Shown: positions 1 through 5,916 of the stretch, in pieces
Position numbering within the stretch: position 1 is the stretch's first letter
How the letters are laid out: each line of letters starts with the position of its first letter
Origin: RUG806 sp963624415
GTDB taxonomy: Bacteria > Bacillota > Clostridia > Oscillospirales > Acutalibacteraceae
Length of the DNA: 9,628 nt
Assembly (NCBI GenBank): GCA_963624415.1
Contig: CAVFPQ010000088.1
Coordinates: 1 to 9,628, forward strand
Direction of reading: 5' to 3'
Notes under the pieces: generated by a model
The model's input: the letters and a program-made list of their open reading frames with translations, nothing else
What the model was told of the DNA's origin: nothing
Databases searched by the model: none
Translations under genes and position numbers: made by a program

Positions 1-145
1 ACGGGTGATATATCTGCGAAATGATATCGCACTTCGTGCGGTGATATACCTGCGGTATATAACGGAACGGATATTATATCACACTTGCAAGGCAAGTATA
101 TCATTCGGCTTGCCGTATATCACATTGCGCCGGCAATATATCATT
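1..145. repeat. Array A of GATATC-bounded mini-hairpins
   Basis: This is a string of short inverted repeats, each bounded by TGATATA/TATATCA-type motifs, with centres about 18-22 bp apart. Visible stems are CGCAC/GTGCG (28-32/36-40), ATATACC/GGTATAT (44-50/54-60), ACTTGC/GCAAGT (83-88/92-97), CGG/CCG (106-108/113-115, loop CTTG) and ATTGC/GCAAT (124-128/133-137). Loops are 3-4 nt. Positions 61-73 carry an unpaired half of a CCGTTCC-type module. The array ends against the A-run of the terminator at 146-189 and is cut by the window's left edge. An inverted, partly deleted copy lies at 9469-9597. No coding capacity is credible here. Similar intergenic palindromes are familiar from clostridial cluster IV genomes, but I know of no established function. 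Confidence 0.85.
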
Positions 146-150
146 AAAAA

Positions 151-189
151 CCCTCCTCTTTTGTTTAATTGACATAAGAGGATTTTTTT
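151..189. terminator. Bidirectional intrinsic terminator between arrays A and B
   Basis: Arm 154-164 (TCCTCTTTTGT) pairs with arm 172-182 (ACATAAGAGGA) with one T-T mismatch and a 7-nt loop, and T7 follows at 183-189. On the opposite strand the hairpin is followed by GGG and five T. On the + strand it would terminate a gene lying left of the window, with array A inside that gene's 3' untranslated region. That placement is inferred from orientation only. Confidence 0.75.
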
Positions 190-213
190 GTAACATTATC
201 CTCTTCTTGCATG

Positions 214-268
214 CGGGTGATATATCTTCGAAATGATATCGCACTTCGTGCGGTGATATACTTGCGGC
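214..268. repeat. Array B, partial direct copy of array A
   Basis: Positions 214-267 repeat positions 2-55 at an offset of 212 bp with two differences. The first module reads TTCGAA here and TGCGAA in array A. The CGCAC/GTGCG hairpin is unchanged. The last module (ATACT TGC GGCAA) has lost pairing and the array stops there. It lies about 65 bp upstream of the relQ promoter. Confidence 0.85.
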
Positions 269-333
269 AAATAAATAACACAAGCTGCGTATCAACAGTA
301 ACCGGCATCTGTAAACTTTTTTCTTTTTTTATA

Positions 334-362
334 TTGAATATAGTGCCGAAAATTGATATTAT
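334..362 (+). promoter_or_regulatory. Sigma-A promoter of relQ, extended -10
   Basis: The -35 box TTGAAT (334-339), a 17-nt spacer and the -10 box TATTAT (357-362) fit the housekeeping sigma consensus. TG at 354-355 adds an extended -10. Transcription would start near 369 and leave a leader of only about 20 nt that contains the ribosome binding site. Confidence 0.75.
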
Positions 363-389
363 AATAAAAAAAGATTTACGGAGAGAGCT

Positions 390-1046
390 ATGAATCCCGA
401 ACAGAAAAAAACTGCCGAGCTGTTTGAGCCGCGTCAGTTCAGAATTTTAGAAAATCTGTATGAATGTGCCGTAAAACAGCTGACACTCAAGTTTGAAGTA
501 CTCAACAGCGAATTTAATGTCCTGTACGCTCGCAATCCAATTCATCATATAGACGGCCGTGTAAAATCCCCTGAGAGCATTGCCGCAAAGCTTAATAAAC
601 GCAACAAGCCGATTACAATTGATTCGGCAAAAAAGAATGTCAATGACATTGCCGGTGTCAGAGTAGTATGCAACTACATTGACGATGTTTACAGCGTTGC
701 CGAGATGTTCATGCGGCAGAAGGATATAGAAATTGTAAAAATCCAGGATTATATCGCAACGCCGAACTATAACGGCTATCGTTCGCTTCATATTGATATA
801 ATAGTTCCCGTTTATCTGTCTGACAGAACCGAATATGTCGGAGCGGAAATTCAGCTTCGCACGATCGCAATGGACTTCTGGGCAAGCCTTGAACATGATA
901 TCAGATACAAAGCGGATATTTCAAAGCTCCCCGCCGGCATAAATGAAGAGATGCTTGCCTGTTCTCACAAAATCGCCGAGATTGATAAACAGATGCAGGA
1001 TATGTATAAGAGGATTAAGGCAGCTGAAGATAACAGTGAGAATTAA
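390..1046 (+). CDS. relQ: RelQ-type small alarmone synthetase (GTP pyrophosphokinase)
   Basis: This cytoplasmic enzyme transfers pyrophosphate from ATP to GDP or GTP to make the stringent-response alarmones (p)ppGpp. At 218 residues it is a single-domain synthetase close to B. subtilis YjbM/RelQ (about 211). It lacks both the HD hydrolase domain and the regulatory TGS/ACT domains of long RelA/SpoT proteins. Visible motifs are the nucleotide-binding R57-V-K-S with downstream S63-I-x-x-K, NDIAGVRV at 85-92 (acidic D86, matching the catalytic Asp of RelQ), GYRSLH at 129-134 (GDP-stacking Tyr130), and EIQLRT at 153-158 (catalytic Glu153). The C-terminal 185-215 region is a charged helix typical of the tetramerising tail. 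GGAG at 380-383 lies 6 nt before the ATG. It is a single-gene unit with its own promoter and terminator. In the family, pppGpp activates the enzyme and single-stranded RNA inhibits it. Substrate preference cannot be read here. Confidence 0.95.
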   Translation: MNPEQKKTAELFEPRQFRILENLYECAVKQLTLKFEVLNSEFNVLYARNPIHHIDGRVKSPESIAAKLNKRNKPITIDSAKKNVNDIAGVRVVCNYIDDVYSVAEMFMRQKDIEIVKIQDYIATPNYNGYRSLHIDIIVPVYLSDRTEYVGAEIQLRTIAMDFWASLEHDIRYKADISKLPAGINEEMLACSHKIAEIDKQMQDMYKRIKAAEDNSEN

Positions 1047-1055
1047 TGCATAATA

Positions 1056-1097
1056 TCGGAAGTTCCGCAATCCCGGATTATATCAGCTTCGCATCTT
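1056..1097. repeat. Dispersed repeat copy 1 (hairpin plus GGATTATAT-AGCTTCGC)
   Basis: A small palindrome, CGGAA/TTCCG (1057-1067), precedes GGATTATATC and AGCTTCGCATCTT (1075-1097). The second part recurs at 5194-5215 with one inserted base and one substitution, again preceded by a small hairpin. It sits just after the relQ stop codon. Confidence 0.55.
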
Positions 1098-1121
1098 TAT
1101 AAACCGAATTAACGGAAACCG

Positions 1122-1163
1122 AAACCGCCTCCCGAGAGATTATCCCGAGAGGCGGTTCTTTTA
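1122..1163 (+). terminator. Intrinsic terminator of relQ
   Basis: A perfect 9-bp stem, AACCGCCTC (1123-1131) with GAGGCGGTT (1149-1157), has a 17-nt loop and is followed by CTTTTATT. It lies 76 nt past the relQ stop in a convergent intergenic region. On the minus strand the T-tract is weak. I see no separate terminator for the minus-strand gene, so read-through from that gene may also end here. Confidence 0.8.
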
Positions 1164-1292
1164 TTGACAAGTGTAAAGGCAGTTACAGTAAACAGCAGAG
1201 TATAAGGGAGATAAACAACAATTTATTTGTGCAGAACACATTCGGCAAAGCCTGACTGCTTCCCTGCCGGCTTTACTGCTCCTTGCAGGCTT

Positions 1293-4200
1293 TTACCAGT
1301 GCTTAGCGCCGCATTCGCAATCCTGATTGATTTTGAAGAGCTTATTGAAGAAATTGATAATCTTCCAGAAAAATGCCTGAATGCCGCTTGTCTTGTGGCA
1401 GAGGTGGCTGCAGTTCTTTGCGGGATTAGTGCCGAGATCGGTGCCGCATGTGTCACATGTGCCGTCATTATCCGCGTCGGTATGTCCGGTTGCCGCAACG
1501 GCTTCGGTCTCTTTGTATCCGCAATGAATGCATGTGCGTACACGTGAGCCCGCTTCGGTGCATGTGGGAGCGGCTGTCTCATTCCATGCGGACATACTGT
1601 GTGCGGTCTTTGCTATCTTCTGTGACTCGACTGTTTCACCGCATTCGGTGCACTTGCGAACCTTTGAGCCTTCTTTTTTGCATGTGGCGGCGGATGAGAT
1701 TTGCCATTCACCGGGGGTATGGGCTTTTTTCTCTATAACCTGAGTTTCAACTGTTTTTCCGCATGCTGTGCATTCGATATGCTTTGAACCTGTCTTTGCG
1801 CATGTTGAATCCGAATCAAGTATCCAATCTGTTTTTTTGTGGCCCGTCGCCGGAACTGTTTCTTCTTTTGTTTTTTGGCAATATAGACATTTTTCGATGT
1901 AAACTCCTTCGTTTTCGCAGTCCTGATAAGTTATACATTCCTCATAACTATATTCATGGTCGCCGAATGATGTCGGAGTATTGTCTTTTGTCGCATAACA
2001 ACGTATGCAGCGATGATATTTTTCTCCGCAACTTTCGCATGAGCCTTCTTTGACAGTCCATTCAGTTGAGAACTCATGGCCGGGAGCCTCAATTGTGACA
2101 GCTTCGGCTTTTCCGCAAAGTGAGCAGCTTCTGCGTTTACATCCTGAATGTTCACAGCCTACTTCATCGATTACGGTATATTCGCTCCAATTATGTTCAC
2201 AACTTGATGCATCGATAATGCCTGTTTCGTAGCATCTGTCGCACACGGAATCATTATTTTCGTCAAGGTGTCCGAGAGCGGGAATTTCCTCTCTGTAAGA
2301 ATATCCGTTGCATATTTCACAAAGATATAAATTGCTGCCGTCTTTACAGCAAGTTGCTTCGTATGAACCATTTATGCAATACTTATGCTCTTTTGATTCA
2401 GTTGAAATCTTGATATTCTGGTATCCGCCGCAATTGTAAATTTGAATTGAATATGTCCGCCCTGCGGTAAGATGAATATAACTTTCTTTATTTCTATAAA
2501 TTTGATTACAAGTTAAACCGTAGTCTGAATTGCTTTCCACTGCAAACATGTAGTCTGCATTTTTTGTTGGGGTAAAGTAAATATTTACGGTTTGCTCCTT
2601 TCCCGCAGCAAATTCAAGAGTCTCACCCTCAACAAGGACAGGGGTAACAAATTCCGTTAAGGTTACATCAAATGTGCAGCTTGCATAACCGGAATAGTCA
2701 ACTGTAACAGTCTGCGTTCCGAGCTTTGCTGTGTCAAAGTCCACAATTTCAAATCCGAATGTTCTGTCGGCTGTCGTGCCGTCCTTGTATGTAACAGTAA
2801 GTGTAAGACCTTCCGTGACTACATTCATACCCTGCATAAATGTTGTTACATCCGGCAATGTCTTTACAGCAACGCTTTCAATCTCTTTTGACTCAATCAC
2901 ACAGAATTTTATATTGTTATTTTTTGCAAAAGTCTGTGCGGTTGAATCAACAAGGCCGTGAATTGTTTCACTATACACACAATTTTTATTTATAACGCAA
3001 TCTTTATTTCGAATATAAACATCTGTAATATTTCCGGAAATACAACAGTCACTATTTGGTAAGCGTTCGATTTTTGTTACGGTTTCGGGAATATCCAAAA
3101 CGGTTCGTTTGGCTTCTCTAGGACAACAGTACAATACAGTAACATCTTTTGAGTAAAGGACACCGTCTATTGCAGTATAGGTATTATTATTTTCGGATAC
3201 GGTTATTTCTTCAAGACAGTACATATTTTCAAATGACAAATCTGTTACATTTGCACCTAAACTCAATTTTTTTAAATCATGGATGACACCATTCATTTCA
3301 AAACTGAATACCGAATCGGGAACAGCAATTTCCTGTATCGAGGACAGGTAAATCGAATCTTTATCAACAACGGAAGTACGATCACTGATACTGAATTCAG
3401 TGCGTCCGTCGGGATAATATGCGAGTGCCAGGTCTCCTATTTCATCAACTCCGTATTTTGTTTTGTAATTTGCCATTGAATCATTATCAAGTTTTCTGTA
3501 AAGAACACCGTCTATAGAAACAAGACTTGAATTTTGGGGAGAAACAACAATATTTTGAAGTTCGGAATAACGTAAGAAAATACTGAAGTCATCGGAGCTG
3601 CTGCCGCTTTCAGTTGTAAATGTAGCAGGCAGAGTGATTTCGTCGATTTTACCGAACAGTGAAGAACGACCATAGTCAAAACCTGTTATTCCCTCACCTA
3701 CGATAACCTTATCAAAATATTTATTGCCGCCGGCAAATAATTCAAATTTCTCATAAAAAGTATAAACTCCGTTTCCGTTAACTGTGAGAGTACGGGAATC
3801 CCTGTCAATAACCCAATCGATAGCATTATTATTTGAATCGTATGCTGTTCCGGAATACTTGTAGCAGCCGGTGTGTTGTGTATCCGACCCGAAAATTATA
3901 TGCTTCAGGTAAGCTTCAGCACACTTGTCGTGCTGTTTGGAATCCTCATAACAGTATATAGTCAAATCGGATTCTGCATTCTCAGGAGATTCAATATACG
4001 CTTCAATTTCATCGGATGTCTTAAATGCAGTACCGAAACGCTCATTAAACATCTGTGTAGCTTTAAGATAAAATTCAAAATCAATGAGATCCTTACCTGT
4101 CTCTATAAGACTTTCGATAAAAATAATTACCTGAAGAGATAAATAATATCTGTACATTTCGGAAGAATAAATAGCGTTTTCTTCCGGATCATCATTAGAA

Positions 4201-4814
4201 AACACAACTGTCTTTGACTTATTATAAAGAGTATCCGCAATATAAACAAAATCAAATTCCTCAAAAGTGTCAAAAGAAGCCGGTATTGTCAGAGAATCGG
4301 TAATTGCAATATCACCGAAACAACCATCGGCATTTTTAAGACTTTCGGGGAATACAACATTTTCAAGTGCATACAAAAATCCGAAAGCACACAATCCTAT
4401 GTAAGTAACGCCCTCCGGTACAATAATTTCTTTAACGCTTACATTATAAACAAATGCATATGCGCCGATTGATTTAAGTGTAGAAGGCATAGAAATACTT
4501 TCAGCATAAATAAAAAAGCTTAAACCATAAGTTCCGATTTCCGTAATTCCTTCTTCAATGACTATGGCTTTGGTGTCAAGAAGATGTTCACCCCACGGAT
4601 AATAACCCGGAATGTCCAAAAAATCTGATTTCTCAGGGTCAACATCCGGGATTTTGCCTGTACCGGATATGGTCAGGGTGCCGGTGGTGTCGTCAAAGCT
4701 CCAGGTAATTGAGCTTTCGGTTGCAGTGTCCTCGGCGAAAGCGAGAACGGGTACCGCACTTATGAGCATAAGCACGGCAAGTAGCAATGCAATGGGTTTT
4801 CGCATTTTTCTCAT
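1293..4814 (-). CDS. Secreted BspA-type leucine-rich-repeat protein with Ig-like domain and Cys-rich C-terminal modules
   Basis: This is an exported 1173-residue protein, presumably cell-surface or extracellular; its ligand is unknown. Residues 1-27 are a signal peptide (MRKMRK, hydrophobic core, AFA cleavage site). W-S-F-D-D-x-T-G-T-L-T-I-S-G-T-G (38-53) opens a first LRR_5/BspA block to about 190. A related opener (334-350) starts a second block to about 620, with the typical I-D-G-V-L-Y phrases at 434-439 and 549-554. Residues 645-720 resemble a Big_3 Ig-like domain (TVTYKDGTT). Residues 723-805 look like a PPC-type beta-sandwich. Residues 809-1128 hold seven C-x9-C-x2-C modules at about 40-residue pitch, and 1135-1173 form a distinctive tail. 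There is no LPXTG motif or dockerin. AGAGG (4823-4827) lies 8 nt before the ATG. The gene looks more AT-rich than alaS. BspA-family proteins include adhesins and mucin or fibronectin binders, but the role here is inference. Confidence 0.85.
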   Translation of the reverse strand: MRKMRKPIALLLAVLMLISAVPVLAFAEDTATESSITWSFDDTTGTLTISGTGKIPDVDPEKSDFLDIPGYYPWGEHLLDTKAIVIEEGITEIGTYGLSFFIYAESISMPSTLKSIGAYAFVYNVSVKEIIVPEGVTYIGLCAFGFLYALENVVFPESLKNADGCFGDIAITDSLTIPASFDTFEEFDFVYIADTLYNKSKTVVFSNDDPEENAIYSSEMYRYYLSLQVIIFIESLIETGKDLIDFEFYLKATQMFNERFGTAFKTSDEIEAYIESPENAESDLTIYCYEDSKQHDKCAEAYLKHIIFGSDTQHTGCYKYSGTAYDSNNNAIDWVIDRDSRTLTVNGNGVYTFYEKFELFAGGNKYFDKVIVGEGITGFDYGRSSLFGKIDEITLPATFTTESGSSSDDFSIFLRYSELQNIVVSPQNSSLVSIDGVLYRKLDNDSMANYKTKYGVDEIGDLALAYYPDGRTEFSISDRTSVVDKDSIYLSSIQEIAVPDSVFSFEMNGVIHDLKKLSLGANVTDLSFENMYCLEEITVSENNNTYTAIDGVLYSKDVTVLYCCPREAKRTVLDIPETVTKIERLPNSDCCISGNITDVYIRNKDCVINKNCVYSETIHGLVDSTAQTFAKNNNIKFCVIESKEIESVAVKTLPDVTTFMQGMNVVTEGLTLTVTYKDGTTADRTFGFEIVDFDTAKLGTQTVTVDYSGYASCTFDVTLTEFVTPVLVEGETLEFAAGKEQTVNIYFTPTKNADYMFAVESNSDYGLTCNQIYRNKESYIHLTAGRTYSIQIYNCGGYQNIKISTESKEHKYCINGSYEATCCKDGSNLYLCEICNGYSYREEIPALGHLDENNDSVCDRCYETGIIDASSCEHNWSEYTVIDEVGCEHSGCKRRSCSLCGKAEAVTIEAPGHEFSTEWTVKEGSCESCGEKYHRCIRCYATKDNTPTSFGDHEYSYEECITYQDCENEGVYIEKCLYCQKTKEETVPATGHKKTDWILDSDSTCAKTGSKHIECTACGKTVETQVIEKKAHTPGEWQISSAATCKKEGSKVRKCTECGETVESQKIAKTAHSMSAWNETAAPTCTEAGSRVRTCIHCGYKETEAVAATGHTDADNDGTCDTCGTDLGTNPAKNCSHLCHKTSGIQAFFWKIINFFNKLFKINQDCECGAKHW
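1296..1412 (-). other. Conserved-looking 39-residue C-terminal tail of the secreted protein
   Basis: Residues 1135-1173 read C-S-H-L-C-H-K, then an aromatic basic helix (FFWKIINFFNKLFK), then C-E-C-G-A-K-H-W at the C-terminus. Cys/His pairs flank an amphipathic helix. From memory, closely similar tails end other secreted repeat proteins of gut clostridia. This could be a sorting, anchoring or processing signal, but no function is shown by sequence alone. Confidence 0.6.
1431..2390 (-). repeat. Coding tandem repeat: Cys/His modules of about 120 bp
   Basis: Residues 809-1128 of the secreted protein contain modules with cysteines at 822/832/835, 887/897/900, 926/936/939, 966/976/979, 1005/1015/1018, 1045/1055/1058 and 1085/1095/1098. 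Spacing is C-x9-C-x2-C every 39-40 residues, except for one 65-residue step where a short DENNDSVCDRC-like insertion sits. A GH, DH or AH pair ends most modules, giving a CCCH set that could bind metal or form disulfides. The last three modules are the most alike, which suggests recent duplication. Confidence 0.85.
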
Positions 4815-4851
4815 TTTGATTTCCTCTTTTCTTTCATTTTTTATAAAAAAA

Positions 4852-4861
4852 CCGTCGACGG
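4852..4861. promoter_or_regulatory. Perfect palindrome in the leader of the secreted-protein gene
   Basis: CCGTCGACGG is a perfect 10-bp palindrome inside A/T runs, 38 nt upstream of the minus-strand start codon. It is too tight to form a stable RNA hairpin (3-bp stem, 4-nt loop), so an operator for a dimeric regulator is more plausible. The regulator is unknown. Confidence 0.35.
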
Positions 4862-5174
4862 AAAAATATAATACCGCTGACGATTAATTTATGATATTAA
4901 AGATAATACGAGAAGGAACAAAATATAAACCGGAATCTGCAAAATAAGTGAAATACAACATAATTTCTTGTTCCTCTTCTCAAAAATCTCACAAAACTTA
5001 CAATAATTTAATAACAAATTTTTAAGAAAAAGTCAAGTATTAACAGAAAGTTCATAATTGATTTTAACTCTTTTCTGTAGTTTGCACAAATTTCAGGGGG
5101 GGATTTAGTTAAGATGACAACAAAATTTTTACATTACGGAATTAAACACAAATTATAAGTAATAATTAACAATG

Positions 5175-5215
5175 TCGGATGTCCTGCGGACTTGGATTAT
5201 ATAGCTTCGCCTCTT
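5175..5215. repeat. Dispersed repeat copy 2
   Basis: A GTCC/GGAC hairpin (5181-5191, loop TGC) precedes GGATTATAT and AGCTTCGCCTCTT (5194-5215). The second part matches 1075-1097 apart from one missing base and one substitution. It abuts the heptamer array. Confidence 0.55.
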
Positions 5216-5225
5216 GCAATTCTAA

Positions 5226-5279
5226 CCACTGACCACTGACTACTGCCCACTGCCTACTGGCTACTGCCCACCGGCTACC
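5226..5279. repeat. Heptanucleotide tandem repeat, consensus CYACTGV
   Basis: Seven full 7-bp units plus a partial unit run in register: CCACTGA twice, CTACTGC, CCACTGC, CTACTGG, CTACTGC, CCACCGG, then CTACC. The second base alternates C or T and the seventh varies. The unit length is not a multiple of three and the array is intergenic, 33 bp upstream of the operon's -35 box. Its architecture resembles the heptameric short tandem repeats described in cyanobacterial genomes. Confidence 0.9.
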
Positions 5280-5312
5280 TTGACAGGTTTTTCTCATCGG
5301 CTGAATTTGATA

Positions 5313-5341
5313 TTGAAAAAAACTGCAATCGGTGCTATTAT
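5313..5341 (+). promoter_or_regulatory. Sigma-A promoter of the 5404 gene-alaS operon, extended -10
   Basis: TTGAAA (5313-5318), a 17-nt spacer and TATTAT (5336-5341), with TG at 5333-5334, form a strong housekeeping promoter of the same design as that of relQ. Transcription would start near 5348. This rules out the in-frame ATG at 5332 as the translation start. Confidence 0.75.
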
Positions 5342-5359
5342 ATTACGGTATATATAAAA

Positions 5360-5387
5360 GCCGACCGATAATTAATGGAAGGTCGGC
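5360..5387 (+). promoter_or_regulatory. Leader hairpin just upstream of the ribosome binding site
   Basis: GCCGACC (5360-5366) pairs perfectly with GGTCGGC (5381-5387) around a 14-nt loop. It begins about 12 nt after the predicted transcript start and ends 4 nt before the GGAGG ribosome binding site (5392-5396). It could stabilise the mRNA 5' end or tune initiation. It is not terminator-like, because a GGAGG rather than a full T-tract follows directly. Confidence 0.6.
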
Positions 5388-5403
5388 AAACGGAGGTTTT
5401 TTA

Positions 5404-5886
5404 ATGAGTCTTTTTTATGTTCGTGACGGTGAGCCCTATATTCCCGACGAAATCGGCAGAGAGCTTGCGAAGCTCGCCTATGCGATTGTAAAAACCTGCC
5501 GCCTTTCTTTTAAGGTGCAGATGAAAACAACATCAATCAACAACGCCATAAAGAGCGGCGACAAGGAGCAGATGCACAATATGCTCCAGAAGGTTCTCGA
5601 AAAATACAAAAAGGTATATTCCGATTATATGTCCCTCTCGGGTGCTGAAATCGGCGAAGTTGACGACAGCTTTTTCGCAGACAAAGACACCGAATTCTAT
5701 GTAGGTCAGCTCAAAATTCTTCTTGACCTCGCAAACATCAACTGCATCGCGGAGTCGCGTATGATGCCCTTACTCAGTGCCGCATGCGAAAAGACACTTG
5801 ATAAAAAGTTAAATCAGCTGTATTTCTTCTCGAACCAGGGCGAAATAAGAGAGGATGACTCCGACACGGACGGCGACGAAGAATAA
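5404..5886 (+). CDS. Uncharacterised 160-residue protein upstream of alaS
   Basis: I do not recognise a family. The start at 5404 is chosen because GGAGG (5392-5396) lies 7 nt before it, and the upstream in-frame ATG at 5332 falls inside the promoter. The protein has no signal peptide or membrane segment, so it is probably cytoplasmic. Residues 13-70 are helix-rich and basic (K/R-rich around 33-67, with QKVLEKYKKVY). A second helical part runs from about 95 to 145. The last 12 or so residues are very acidic (EDDSDTDGDEE). The gene ends 30 nt before alaS with no terminator between, so the two are likely co-transcribed. That suggests, but does not show, a link to translation or tRNA biology. 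An adaptor or nucleic-acid-associated protein is possible. Certainty that it is a real gene is high; its function is open. Confidence 0.8.
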   Translation: MSLFYVRDGEPYIPDEIGRELAKLAYAIVKTCRLSFKVQMKTTSINNAIKSGDKEQMHNMLQKVLEKYKKVYSDYMSLSGAEIGEVDDSFFADKDTEFYVGQLKILLDLANINCIAESRMMPLLSAACEKTLDKKLNQLYFFSNQGEIREDDSDTDGDEE

Positions 5887-5916
5887 TTAAGACAACACGA
5901 AAGAAGATGATATAAT

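Larger units (their letters stand above)
4815..5312. other. AT-rich divergent intergenic region
   Basis: No credible gene is present between the minus-strand secreted-protein gene and the plus-strand operon. It contains a 10-bp perfect palindrome (4852-4861), and a spaced inverted repeat with arms 4910-4921 (GAGAAGGAACAA) and 4968-4981 (TTGTTCC plus TCTTCTC). It also has a G7 run (5096-5102), a dispersed repeat copy (5175-5215) and a heptamer array (5226-5279). A minus-strand -10 candidate (TATTAT, complement of about 4869-4874) lacks a good -35 box. A perfect TTGACA at 5280-5285 has no acceptable -10 box 16-18 nt downstream. Confidence 0.7.

Noticed and set aside
1..295. Possible CRISPR array at the left edge
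   Set aside because: There are no constant direct repeats with unique spacers. Units are short, self-complementary and variable, with no leader or cas gene.
101..393. Short ORFs within arrays A and B and the relQ leader
   Set aside because: They are composed of the hairpin repeats or run through the relQ promoter, and they lack ribosome binding sites.
1227..1743. Plus-strand ORFs opposite the Cys-rich end of the secreted protein
   Set aside because: The minus-strand frame shows a signal peptide, domains and regular Cys repeats. These ORFs are shadows with Cys/Arg-rich composition caused by the repeat.
5332..5403. In-frame upstream ATG extending the 5404 gene by 24 residues
   Set aside because: The ATG lies within the spacer/-10 region of the promoter and has no ribosome binding site. 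GGAGG precedes the ATG at 5404.
5887..5916. TTAAGA-N18-TATAAT as a private alaS promoter
   Set aside because: Transcription would begin inside the alaS coding region, downstream of its ATG, and the -35 box is poor.
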